A stretch of 18,301 nucleotides of DNA, from contig PBSR01000237.1 of the NCBI GenBank assembly GCA_002726335.1, positions 1 through 18,301 on the forward strand, read 5' to 3'. Positions 7,211 through 14,608 of the stretch are shown piece after piece (within the stretch, counting starts at the first letter, position 1; each line of letters begins with the position of its first letter). The DNA is from Gemmatimonadaceae bacterium. GTDB taxonomy: Bacteria > Latescibacterota > UBA2968 > UBA8231. Both the position numbers and the translations under genes were made by a program. Under the pieces are notes generated by a model that did not search any database, had not been told where the DNA came from, and was given only the letters and a program-made list of their open reading frames with translations.

Positions 7211-8956
7211 TCAACTCAGTCCCGTCACCTGGCCGCCGGCATCGACGTCGATGTTCATGAATGCGGGACGGATCGGCAGACCCGGCATGGTCATGATATC
7301 GCCGCACAGGGCATAGAGGAACCCGGCACCGGCCGACAGGCGCATCTCGCGAACGGGTACCGTGAAGCCGCGAGGCCTCCCCTTCAACGTCGGGTCGTGG
7401 GAGAGTGACGCCGGGGTCTTTGCCATGATGACGGGCAGGTGGCCGAATCCCAGATGTGAGAATCGATCGATCTGTTGCTGTGCGACATCGGAGATATCGA
7501 CGCCATCGGCGCCATAGATCTGCGTCGCGATGGTGTGCATTTTGTCGATCAGCGGCGTCTCCGTGTCATAGAGAAACCGGAACCCTTCCCGACCGTCGCC
7601 ATCGTCGCAGGCTGCCATCACCGCCTCAGCGATCTCGACGCCACCCTTGCCTCCGTGGGCCCAGACCTCGCTGGGCGCGGCGGCGCGGGCACCGGCAGCT
7701 TGCGCCGCGGCGATGACGCTCTCGATCTCCTCGTCGGTGTCGGTGGGAAAGCGGTTGACACAAACCACGGCGGGCACGCCGAAGCGACCGACGATTTCGA
7801 TATGTCCCACCAGATTTTCGAGGCCCCCCTCGAGGCAGGCCGCCTGCTCATCGGGAGTGGGCGGAGGCACTCCACGTTTTGTCCTTTTTAGGCCGCCGTG
7901 CTCCTTGAGCGCCTTCACTGTGGCCACGACGACGGCGCAGTCCGGGCGCAGTCCGCTGGCGCGGCACTTGATGTGGCTGAACTTCTCGAAACCGCAATCA
8001 GAGCCAAAGCCGGCTTCCGTCACCAGGTAGCCGCCGTCGGCCAGCATACCGAGGGCGATCTTGTCGGCGACGATGGAGCTGTTGCCGTGGGCGATGTTGG
8101 CGAAAGGTCCGGCGTGGACAAGGACGGGAGACCCGGCCAGAGTCTGCAGCATCGTTGGTTCGATGGCATCGTTCAGCAACGCCGCCATGGCCCCGGCGAC
8201 CGCCAGATCCTCGGCCGTGACGGGACGGTTGTCGCGATTGCAGGCCACGACGATCCGTCCGAGACGGGAACGCAGATCCTGGCGGTCCGTGGCCAGAGCG
8301 AGTATGGCCATGACCTCGGAAGCGGCGGTGATATCGACGCCGCTGTCCCGTTCGGGACCGTCGGCTTCGTCCTGACACAACCCGATGCGGCGCAGGGCTC
8401 GATCGTTGACGTCGACGACACGCTTGAACGTAACCGTCGCTGGATCGATATCGAGACGGTGCAGGCCGGCCCGGGCCAGGCGCTTGTCACTGAGACGCCC
8501 TTCGTGGTACATGCGGGCATCCACCGCGGCGGCCAGCAGGTTGTGCGCCGCAGCGACAGCGTGGATATCTCCGGTGAGATGCAGGTTGAGGTCGTCCATG
8601 GGAACCACCTGGGCGTACCCGCCACCGGCGGCGCCTCCCTTGATACCGAAGGTGGGTCCCTGGGACGGCTGACGGATCGTCGCCACCGTGGGCTGTCCGA
8701 GCGTGGCGAAGGCCTGGGACAGACCGATGGTCGTCACCGTCTTGCCCTCTCCCGCTTTGGTCGGTGTCATGGCCGTGACCACGACGTACCGAGCCTGACT
8801 GCGGCGCGTCGCATCGGCGCTCACAGCATCGAGGTGAATCTTGGCCTTGAAGCGACCGTAGAGCTCCAGGTCATCCTCCTTGAGACCGACGCTGGCGGCG
8901 ATGTCGCCAATGGGCTGCAACACCGCCGCACGGGCGATCTCGAGATCACTCTTCAT
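7211..8956 (-). CDS. fhs: Formate-tetrahydrofolate ligase
   Basis: A 581-residue cytoplasmic enzyme interconverting formate + ATP + tetrahydrofolate and 10-formyl-tetrahydrofolate. The length is typical (about 550-600). The ATP-binding P-loop TPTKAGEGKTVTTIGLSQ is at residues 64-81. Further family signatures are QPSQGPTFGIKGGAAGGG, DLNLHLTGDIHAV, the IKCRASGLRPDCAVVVATV segment, VVCVNRFPTDTDEEI, and MTMPGLPIRPAFMNIDVD near the end. ATG 8956 overlaps the stop of the upstream UroD-family gene (ATGA), so translation is coupled. In this operon it is placed to run toward formate, conserving ATP when methyl groups are oxidised; it is equally able to feed C1 units from formate into folate. All expected motifs are present and there is no sign of damage. 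Confidence 0.97.
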   Translation of the reverse strand: MKSDLEIARAAVLQPIGDIAASVGLKEDDLELYGRFKAKIHLDAVSADATRRSQARYVVVTAMTPTKAGEGKTVTTIGLSQAFATLGQPTVATIRQPSQGPTFGIKGGAAGGGYAQVVPMDDLNLHLTGDIHAVAAAHNLLAAAVDARMYHEGRLSDKRLARAGLHRLDIDPATVTFKRVVDVNDRALRRIGLCQDEADGPERDSGVDITAASEVMAILALATDRQDLRSRLGRIVVACNRDNRPVTAEDLAVAGAMAALLNDAIEPTMLQTLAGSPVLVHAGPFANIAHGNSSIVADKIALGMLADGGYLVTEAGFGSDCGFEKFSHIKCRASGLRPDCAVVVATVKALKEHGGLKRTKRGVPPPTPDEQAACLEGGLENLVGHIEIVGRFGVPAVVCVNRFPTDTDEEIESVIAAAQAAGARAAAPSEVWAHGGKGGVEIAEAVMAACDDGDGREGFRFLYDTETPLIDKMHTIATQIYGADGVDISDVAQQQIDRFSHLGFGHLPVIMAKTPASLSHDPTLKGRPRGFTVPVREMRLSAGAGFLYALCGDIMTMPGLPIRPAFMNIDVDAGGQVTGLS

Positions 8957-10110
8957 CGTGATACAGCCCCCATTGTGCCGATCCGTGCCGGGTCGACGGG
9001 CACGTCGCCCCAGGCCTCGACCATGTCACTGATCCGCTCGATGCGCTCGGGTATGGCGTCGGGCATGACGTTGTCGGCGACGCCGAGAATGAAGGCGTCA
9101 CCCGGTGCTGCAGTGCGGAACACATCGATCATGTAGGCCTCAAAGGCGGCATCTGAGTAGGTGGATTCCAGGATCACCGAGGGCACGGCGCCCCAGATGA
9201 TGACATTCGTCCCGAAGGACTCGCGAGCCTCGGCCAGCGTGCACGTGGCCTGAGGTTCGGTGGTGAAGGTCTCGGCCATGTCGAAGCCGGCCTCCTGCAT
9301 GTTGCCGAGGATCAGCCGCGAGTCGTTGTCGGCATGGGTGCTCAGCGTCTTGCCCTGAGTGTGCAGCAGGGCCGACAGGTCCCGGTAGTAGGGTGTGATG
9401 TAGCGATCGAACAGAGGCGGCGGCGTCATCGCGGAATCGAAGTGCACCCCGTGCAGGATCAGCCGTGCCGGTGATTCGGCCAGCAGCGGCCATTGCCGCT
9501 CGCGTTCGAGCTCCTCCATGCGGCGTATCAACGCTTCCACACGGTCGGGACAGTCGGCGAGCATGTAGTAGCCGGTCTCGTATCCGGCCAGCTTCTGCAG
9601 AAAGTGGTGGAAGGGTACGTCACCGGCGCCCACCAGGGGGTAGCCGTCATCGCCGATCTCTTCTTCGTAGCGCCGGTAGTCGTCGTACGTCGGCGTGTAG
9701 TGGGTGTGCTCGAAGAGATACTCCGCCACGGCCAGATCCGCCGGCTCCTTGACGATGTGCTCCACCTCGAGGCCGCCGATGCCGGCGTCTTCGAGCACGG
9801 TCGAGCGCTGATAGCGGGACGTCACGGACCCGACGGGTGTGCGGTATTCGTACAGCGTCGACTCCCCTTCCTGCTGCTGAGTCACCTCCACGTCACCACG
9901 TTGCTCGGTGGTGTAGACGTGACCGTCGCGGGCCGGTGTTCCCAGCCGCATGGCCCGCTCCACATCGCGCAGACTCATGTTCTGGAAGCGTTCCGGCAGT
10001 GTGCCGCGACGGGTCTGTGCCGTGTGCCAGAGCAGTAGTCGAGGGATCCATGGAATCCGATCCGGGCGACGTCCGTCCATGATCGCCAGTAGGCGCTCGC
10101 GGTTCGTCAT
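8953..10110 (-). CDS. Uroporphyrinogen decarboxylase-family protein, probable corrinoid methyltransferase
   Basis: 385 residues with the UroD fold from end to end (MTNRERLLAIMDGRRPDRIP at the start, IIWGAVPSVILE and GDAFILGVADNVMPD near the end). True HemE acts in heme synthesis, but members lying next to corrinoid proteins (MtaA, MtbA, CmuA, O-demethylase components) move methyl groups to or from cobalamin. Context therefore favours a methyltransferase. The zinc-type His-x-Cys seen in MtaA/CmuA appears here as THAD (His259, Asp261), with a cysteine at 290 as a possible third ligand. ATG 10110 was chosen because the UroD start pattern begins there, with AGGTG about 9 nt upstream. It lies 16 nt after the fusion gene and overlaps fhs by 4 nt. 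The methyl donor is unknown. Confidence 0.82.
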   Translation of the reverse strand: MTNRERLLAIMDGRRPDRIPWIPRLLLWHTAQTRRGTLPERFQNMSLRDVERAMRLGTPARDGHVYTTEQRGDVEVTQQQEGESTLYEYRTPVGSVTSRYQRSTVLEDAGIGGLEVEHIVKEPADLAVAEYLFEHTHYTPTYDDYRRYEEEIGDDGYPLVGAGDVPFHHFLQKLAGYETGYYMLADCPDRVEALIRRMEELERERQWPLLAESPARLILHGVHFDSAMTPPPLFDRYITPYYRDLSALLHTQGKTLSTHADNDSRLILGNMQEAGFDMAETFTTEPQATCTLAEARESFGTNVIIWGAVPSVILESTYSDAAFEAYMIDVFRTAAPGDAFILGVADNVMPDAIPERIERISDMVEAWGDVPVDPARIGTMGAVSR

Positions 10111-10126
10111 GTCGTCACGCACCTGT

Positions 10127-12676
10127 CTATTTCGGAGGTAGTGCTGTGTCCGGCAGCCGGCCCACATCGAACACCTCGGGGCAACTGCCCTGTACTTCAT
10201 TGCGCCACGAAGACGTGTGCGCCAGGGAGAAATCCTTCGGTGGTTGGAGCGGCTGCAGGGCGGAAAGATCACCGGTGGCCAACTGGGCTTCGATGACACG
10301 TCCCCAGTAGCACCGTCGTTCGGGATGGACCTCACATCCGCCGTTGAGATCGGCGCCGGCGCAGGGACCGTTGAGCAGACGTTTGGCACAGCCAGCCGTC
10401 GGCTCCGGGCACAGGTAGGCGAGGTCCGAGATGCGGCAGTCACCGCACATCTCGCAACCGAGCTTCGACGTCTTCATGGCCTGTTCGAAGAGTGTCGCCG
10501 CCCGCAGTCGGAAGCCCTCCTCATCTCCCCCGACCATCCAGCGCAGCAGACCATTCAAGCCCTTGTCAGGCTCAAAATAGCGGCTGTGCAGCTTCTGCAT
10601 CCTGGCATCCACCGGGGTGTAACCGCTCCGGTCCGCCTTCAGCAGGGCCTCGTCGAGCAACAGACCATCGTCCCCGTGGGGCAACAGGTAGAAGGCATCC
10701 TCAACAGGCGAAAAGTCCATAGGCCGCTGGCCATCGGCGTCACGGTACTCCTCCCAGCTCTCATGCCAGTCGCGTCCGCCCAGCGAATCGAGTTCGTCGC
10801 GCACGGCGCGGGCGTCGTCCAGCGACGAGATCCCAGCCAGGTTGATCCCCTTGTATCCGAGACCGTCGAGAAGAATGTGGCTCAGCAGCGCGGCACGGCG
10901 TACGGCCATGCGTTTCTGGTGGTCGGCCAGTTCCCCGAAGCTCATGCGCCGGCCACCTTTGACGTCCTGCTTCGACCCGAGGCGCCCCTGGAACTTCCTC
11001 TTGAGATCCTCGGGAATCACGGCGCCGGCCACGTGCACTCGATTGAGGATGCGCAGAAACTGGGGCGTCAGGAAATAGACCATGGGAATTACCGGCGTAT
11101 CCGCCATGCCGGCGCGGCCCATCCACAACTTGAACTCCTGGAACTTGGCCACATCGTAGCCCAGTTGAGTGATGAAGAAATCGGCCCCGGCGGCTTTCTT
11201 CTTCCAGGCTTTCATGTATTGCCCGATCAGGTCGGCTTCTTTGTACTTGAAGGGCGACACGGCGGCACCGATGCGCATCTCCTCCAGGGCCCCTCCGGGA
11301 CGGGGCAGCAGGTCAGGAAACCCGATACCACGGCGGAGGGTATCGAGGGCCATCACCAGACTCACCGAGTCCAGGTCGAAGACCGGCCGCCCCCCGGTGG
11401 GATAATCACCGCTGATGGCGAAGAAGTGATGCAGGCCCTGGTGATAGAGAGCCAGAGCCCGGCGGATCAGAGCGTTCCGGTCGTCACTCTTGCACGACAG
11501 GTTCATGATCGGCTGACGCTCGCTCAGACGCGCTACCTCGAGGGCCAGGGTGTCCGGCCCCGGCGTGCGGTTGCCCCCCGGCGTGTCGGTGATGGTGAAG
11601 ATCCAGTCCGTATCTCGGGCCTGTTCGGCGAACTGGATAATCTGGTCCATGCTGCCTTCGGCTGGCGCCAGTTCGAGGACGAAGACCCGCTTCGACGGAT
11701 CGGCGAGGGCTGCGCCGAACGGATCTGGGATGGCGGCACGCTTTGGTGGTGCCGGCGAGCGTGGCTGGCTCTGGGCGTATTCGACGAGCAGGGTGAGCGC
11801 GTCCGTCGCCTCGCCCGTGGCGATGGTGCGGATGAGCTTGAGAATGCGCGCGTCGCACAGGTTCTCGCCGGAGATCTGCCCGGCATCACAGATGGCGGCG
11901 TCCACACCGTACTCCATGGCCACTCGCAGATAGGCGCGGTTGATCGACAGCCGGCGAGGCAGGCCGTCAGAGCAGTTGGACAAGCCCAGGACCACGTGAG
12001 CGCCGGCCATATCAGGATCCTCGCGGATCAGGCGGATACCCTCGAAGGTGCGCTTCGTGTAGCCCACCATGTCGGCGCCGAGGGGGCCCACCGTGGGATC
12101 GAAGAAGACCTCGTCGGCGGCGCAGCCTGCCTCGCGGGCCGCGGTGAAGATGGCCCGTGCCGTATTGTGATAGACGCTGGCGTCGGCGATGTCGGTGAAG
12201 CCCGCTTGCTGGTCGTCGCTACCTTCGCCGGCGCGTTCGAGGAGCATACCCACCACGGCGAAGGGCAGCTTGGCGCGCAGCTGCAGCAGCTCCAGGCGAT
12301 TGACCGTGACCGAGTTGATCAGCGGCGTGTACGGCCCACCGAGAGCCTCGTGGTAGTGCCGCAGACCGAATTCGAGCAGACCCGGGTCAGAACTGTCGAT
12401 ACAGGGAGGCACGCCGCCGAACTCGGCGATCATGTCCAGCACGTGGGCGAGCAGCTTCCTCGTGCCGTCGGCGCCCACCAGGGGATCGGTCAGAAAGTCA
12501 TCGACGTTGACGTCCAGGTAGTCGGCTCCCGCCGCCACCTGGCTGTCCACGAGCTGCCGCAAGTGTCGCTGCCCGGCTTCGCGGTCGAGGGTATCGCCGG
12601 TCAGCCAGCGACGGGCTGATACCTGCACGCTGGGGATATGGCAGTGAAGACTCTCACCGATGCGGATCAGGGCCAT
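10127..12676 (-). CDS. Three-domain fusion: AcsE-like pterin methyltransferase + MetF-like methylene-THF reductase + MetV-like C-terminal domain
   Basis: 849 residues. Residues 1-305 are a pterin-binding barrel like AcsE, the methyl-tetrahydrofolate:corrinoid methyltransferase: DYLDVNVD, CIDSSDPGLLEFGL, PLINSVTV, FFDPTVGPL and VVLGLSNCSDGLPRRLSINR. A Pro/Ala-rich linker follows (about 304-330). Residues 331-625 are MetF-like (LELAPAEGS, CKSDDRN, FAISGDYPTGG, VFDLDSV, FFITQLGYD). Residues about 690-800 are a MetV-type domain with cysteines at 741, 744, 747, 756, 763, 772, 781 and 789, including KRLLNGPCAG and CEVHPERRC. The inferred combined reaction is methyl-corrinoid + THF to methyl-THF, then oxidation to methylene-THF, or the reverse. 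ATG 12676 follows GAAGGAG at good spacing; it starts 10 nt after the DUF1638-like gene. The domains are clear; the direction of flux is not. Confidence 0.92.
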   Translation of the reverse strand: MALIRIGESLHCHIPSVQVSARRWLTGDTLDREAGQRHLRQLVDSQVAAGADYLDVNVDDFLTDPLVGADGTRKLLAHVLDMIAEFGGVPPCIDSSDPGLLEFGLRHYHEALGGPYTPLINSVTVNRLELLQLRAKLPFAVVGMLLERAGEGSDDQQAGFTDIADASVYHNTARAIFTAAREAGCAADEVFFDPTVGPLGADMVGYTKRTFEGIRLIREDPDMAGAHVVLGLSNCSDGLPRRLSINRAYLRVAMEYGVDAAICDAGQISGENLCDARILKLIRTIATGEATDALTLLVEYAQSQPRSPAPPKRAAIPDPFGAALADPSKRVFVLELAPAEGSMDQIIQFAEQARDTDWIFTITDTPGGNRTPGPDTLALEVARLSERQPIMNLSCKSDDRNALIRRALALYHQGLHHFFAISGDYPTGGRPVFDLDSVSLVMALDTLRRGIGFPDLLPRPGGALEEMRIGAAVSPFKYKEADLIGQYMKAWKKKAAGADFFITQLGYDVAKFQEFKLWMGRAGMADTPVIPMVYFLTPQFLRILNRVHVAGAVIPEDLKRKFQGRLGSKQDVKGGRRMSFGELADHQKRMAVRRAALLSHILLDGLGYKGINLAGISSLDDARAVRDELDSLGGRDWHESWEEYRDADGQRPMDFSPVEDAFYLLPHGDDGLLLDEALLKADRSGYTPVDARMQKLHSRYFEPDKGLNGLLRWMVGGDEEGFRLRAATLFEQAMKTSKLGCEMCGDCRISDLAYLCPEPTAGCAKRLLNGPCAGADLNGGCEVHPERRCYWGRVIEAQLATGDLSALQPLQPPKDFSLAHTSSWRNEVQGSCPEVFDVGRLPDTALPPK

Positions 12677-12686
12677 TTGCTCTCCT

Positions 12687-13439
12687 TCAGGCCTCGGGGG
12701 CCGGCGCCACATGAATGACGCCTTCGTCGTAACTCGGCCGCACCTCACGGCCTGCGGGAACGTGCAGGAAGTCCTCGTCAGGCCAGTCACCGTCAAGCCA
12801 GCGCTGGAACAGGGACAGATCTCCCTTCACCTCTTGGTACTGCCAGCCGCGGCTCTCGCATTGCGAACAGGCCTCTTCGCGGTGCGGCAGGTCATGGGAA
12901 AAATCAAAATCGATGAACACACCGCGCTCGTATTTCGCCGACCAGCTATCCATCACTTCGAAGAGATACTTGGCGTTCTCCTCGCCGTGTTTTTCGACCA
13001 GGGCGTCGTACTCCAGCTGCATGCCGAGACCCGCCCCCTGCTTGCGATCCGGGCGTTCGCCGCCACGCTGCCGGTGTTCGATCCAGCCGGTTGTGTAGTA
13101 GTAGGAGCCCGGATGCCCGAGGAAGTGCTCGCTATAGCGTTTCTGCGAGCCGAGAAAGAAGGTGATGCAGTCGTGGGCCCGCGGGATAACGAGGGGCGTG
13201 TGGTCCGGCGCCCGCAGACCGTTGAGCATGTTGTTACACAGACCGTAGCCGACGAGGATGGCGTCAAAACGCCCCGCCTCCACGGCATCGAGGCGTTCCT
13301 GAATGCGCTGGATCCCGACGATGGGATTGTCGTGATATCCCTGACTGAGAAAATCAAACTCGAAGTGATTCGGCGACCGCGATGCACAGTAACATATCTC
13401 GCGGAAAGCCACCTCACAGGCGACGATGTCTAAGAACAT
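12687..13439 (-). CDS. DUF1638-like protein
   Basis: A 250-residue cytoplasmic protein resembling DUF1638, a family often found beside corrinoid methyltransferase genes and without a settled function. The N-terminus carries VACEVAFREICYC (Cys8, Cys16, Cys18). The middle has VGYGLCNNMLNGLRA followed by PRAHDCITFFLGS, the Cys/His-containing core typical of the family. A further CxxC (CSQC) lies near residue 192. Conserved cysteines and histidines suggest metal or cluster binding. ATG 13439 follows GGGGGAGG at short spacing. It lies between the corrinoid protein gene and the fusion gene, so a role in loading, activating or protecting the corrinoid protein is plausible, but this is inference from neighbourhood. 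Confidence 0.8.
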   Translation of the reverse strand: MFLDIVACEVAFREICYCASRSPNHFEFDFLSQGYHDNPIVGIQRIQERLDAVEAGRFDAILVGYGLCNNMLNGLRAPDHTPLVIPRAHDCITFFLGSQKRYSEHFLGHPGSYYYTTGWIEHRQRGGERPDRKQGAGLGMQLEYDALVEKHGEENAKYLFEVMDSWSAKYERGVFIDFDFSHDLPHREEACSQCESRGWQYQEVKGDLSLFQRWLDGDWPDEDFLHVPAGREVRPSYDEGVIHVAPAPEA

Positions 13440-13525
13440 GCCGCCTCCCCCGGGGGTTCTGCTTCAGCTACATGCCAGTGGCGACACGCCTCTTCGCTGG
13501 AGTCGTTGGTACCGATGGCTTGCAT
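13430..13525 (-). CDS. Possible 31-aa peptide or translational coupler ahead of the DUF1638-like gene
   Basis: A short frame in the 115-bp gap between the corrinoid protein and DUF1638-like genes. The ATG at 13525 follows GAAGGATCGCC, a reasonable AAGGA ribosome site, and the frame ends at 13430, overlapping the start of the next gene by 10 nt. The product is acidic and polar, with MQAIGTNDSSEEAC at the start and ACS at the end. No family is recognised. It may be a real peptide, or only a frame that keeps ribosomes close to the DUF1638-like start. Confidence 0.3.
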   Translation of the reverse strand: MQAIGTNDSSEEACRHWHVAEAEPPGEAACS

Positions 13526-13554
13526 GGCGATCCTTCACGTCCACCTACGCTCCC

Positions 13555-14199
13555 TCATGCGGACAGATCGACCATCAGTTCGCGAGCCCGATCCGCGGCG
13601 CTTGCGGCATCTGCGGCGTAGGCATCAGCACCGATCTGCTCGGCGTAGGCCTCCGTTACCGGCGCCCCACCCACCATGATCCGGACCTTTTCCGTCAAGC
13701 CAGCCTCATTCAACGCATCGACAGTGGCCTTCATCGACGGCATCGTCGTCGTCAGCAGAGCTGACATGCAGACGATCTGCACGCCACTTTCGCGCACAGA
13801 CTCCACGTACTTCTCGGGCGGCACATCGATGCCCAGATCGACGATCTGGAAACCGGCACCCTCGAGCATCATGGCTACGAGGTTCTTGCCGATGTCGTGC
13901 AGGTCACCTTTCACGGTGCCGATGGCAGCGATGCCAGCGGGCTCGACCTTCTCCTCGATCAGCTTCGGCCGGATCAGTTCCATGCCGGTCTTCATCGCCC
14001 GCGCCGCGATCAGCACCTCGGGAATGTAGAACTCATTGTTCTTGAACTTGGCACCAACCACGTTCATGCCGGCAATGAGTCCTTCGTGCAGGATCTCACG
14101 TACCGGGACACCTTCATCGAGGGCCTGCTGCACCCCCTGCTCGACCTGGGGCGCCTGCCCCTTGATGAGACTCTCCGCGACGGCTTGCAGATCTGCCAT
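13555..14199 (-). CDS. Methyltransferase cognate corrinoid protein (MtbC/MttC-like)
   Basis: A 214-residue cytoplasmic methyl carrier. Residues about 1-88 form the helical cap domain of small corrinoid proteins (VREILHEGLIAGMNVVGAKF and YIPEVLIAARAM). Residues 90-214 are a B12-binding Rossmann domain with the signature GTVKGDLHDIGKN, whose His101 is the lower axial cobalt ligand. Later come SALLTTTM and MVGGAPV, which contact the cobalamin tail. Such proteins receive a methyl group from one methyltransferase and give it to another. It is the first intact gene of the operon, with ATG 14199 after AGGAG (spacing about 9) and a sigma-54-type promoter about 100 bp upstream. The length is standard and all key residues are present. 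The specific methyl donor cannot be read from this protein. Confidence 0.95.
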   Translation of the reverse strand: MADLQAVAESLIKGQAPQVEQGVQQALDEGVPVREILHEGLIAGMNVVGAKFKNNEFYIPEVLIAARAMKTGMELIRPKLIEEKVEPAGIAAIGTVKGDLHDIGKNLVAMMLEGAGFQIVDLGIDVPPEKYVESVRESGVQIVCMSALLTTTMPSMKATVDALNEAGLTEKVRIMVGGAPVTEAYAEQIGADAYAADAASAADRARELMVDLSA

Positions 14200-14269
14200 G
14201 ACCGATTGCTCCTGAGGGATGGTGGAACTCAGCTAAATGTTTTCAGCGTCTTTGTCAGAGGGGATAATG

Positions 14270-14294
14270 TTGCGCTTCGTCCGGGCGAGCGCAA
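14270..14294. repeat. Inverted repeat at the predicted transcript start of the corrinoid operon
   Basis: TTGCGCT and AGCGCAA: 7-bp perfect arms around an 11-nt loop, covering roughly +1 to +25 of the transcript predicted from the -24/-12 element at 14302-14318. It could form a 5' stem in the leader. There is no U-run, so it is not a terminator in either direction. Confidence 0.35.
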
Positions 14295-14301
14295 GCCTGA
14301 A

Positions 14302-14318
14302 TGCAAGCCATGTGCCAA
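14302..14318 (-). promoter_or_regulatory. Sigma-54-type -24/-12 promoter of the corrinoid operon
   Basis: On the minus strand TTGGCACATGGCTTGCA matches YTGGCACGRNNNTTGCW at every position except the two after TGGCAC. The GG and GC are separated by exactly 10 bp. The transcript would start near 14291, leaving a leader of about 92 nt before the corrinoid protein ATG at 14199. Its 15-bp core is identical to a second element at 14584-14598. Confidence 0.7.
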
Positions 14319-14371
14319 ACACCTGAAAGGCCTGTGAGGACGATCACGCGTTCAGCTGGGACTTGCCTGTC

Positions 14372-14565
14372 TCACCCATGACCGAGCCGGGGCAGGTTTG
14401 TCCCGGTTGAGCCGGCCGGGCGGCCCTGGCCGAGCTGCAACCCGGCCTCGTACAGAGCCACGACGTTCTCCTCGCCGGCTGGATGTTGTGGCAGGGAGCC
14501 AGGATATAGTCGCCCTCGATCTCATCGTCGCTGCCGTAATCTGCCAGCGGATGGTGGACGCACTC
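14372..14565 (-). pseudogene. 3' remnant of a second UroD-family methyltransferase gene
   Basis: The minus strand reads EIEGDYILAPCHNIQ (to about 14478). After a frame change within the codons following CAG it reads EENVVALYEAGLQLGQG, ending at a TGA at 14372-14374. Together these match the C-terminus of UroD-family methyltransferases, where a GGYI-x-AP-x-HNIQ strand is followed by a few residues and ENV-x-ALYEA. The rest of the gene is absent; the fragment abuts a sigma-54-type promoter at 14584-14599. The frameshift and missing body make it a pseudogene. It is a different subtype from the intact UroD-family gene in the operon, which has GVADNVMPD at the same place. It lay directly upstream of the corrinoid protein gene, the position expected of the substrate-specific methyltransferase. 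Confidence 0.6.
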
Positions 14566-14569
14566 GCTT

Positions 14570-14583
14570 GTGCCGGCCGGCAC
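14570..14583. repeat. Perfect 14-bp palindrome
   Basis: GTGCCGGCCGGCAC lies immediately downstream of the minus-strand -12 element at 14584, about where transcription would start. It could be a protein site or simply GC-rich symmetry. Confidence 0.3.
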
Positions 14584-14599
14584 GCAAGCCATGTGCCAG
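14584..14599 (-). promoter_or_regulatory. Second sigma-54-type promoter, minus strand
   Basis: CTGGCACATGGCTTGC on the minus strand. The 15-bp core TGGCACATGGCTTGC is identical to that at 14303-14317, including spacer bases that the sigma-54 consensus does not fix. It would read into the UroD-family remnant, so it is probably the surviving promoter of that lost gene. Confidence 0.55.
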
Positions 14600-14608
14600 A
14601 TCCAATGA

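Noticed and set aside
10217..12619. 800-codon open frame on the plus strand
   Set aside because: It is exactly antisense to the fusion gene, whose domains are clearly real; high-GC codon use leaves the opposite strand open. The same holds for the plus-strand frames at 7898-9136 and 4356-5057.
14344..14592. 82-codon minus-strand frame starting MACVPAG as an intact gene
   Set aside because: Its ATG lies inside the -24/-12 element, and only a central stretch matches UroD-family C-termini before the frame shifts; treated as a remnant.
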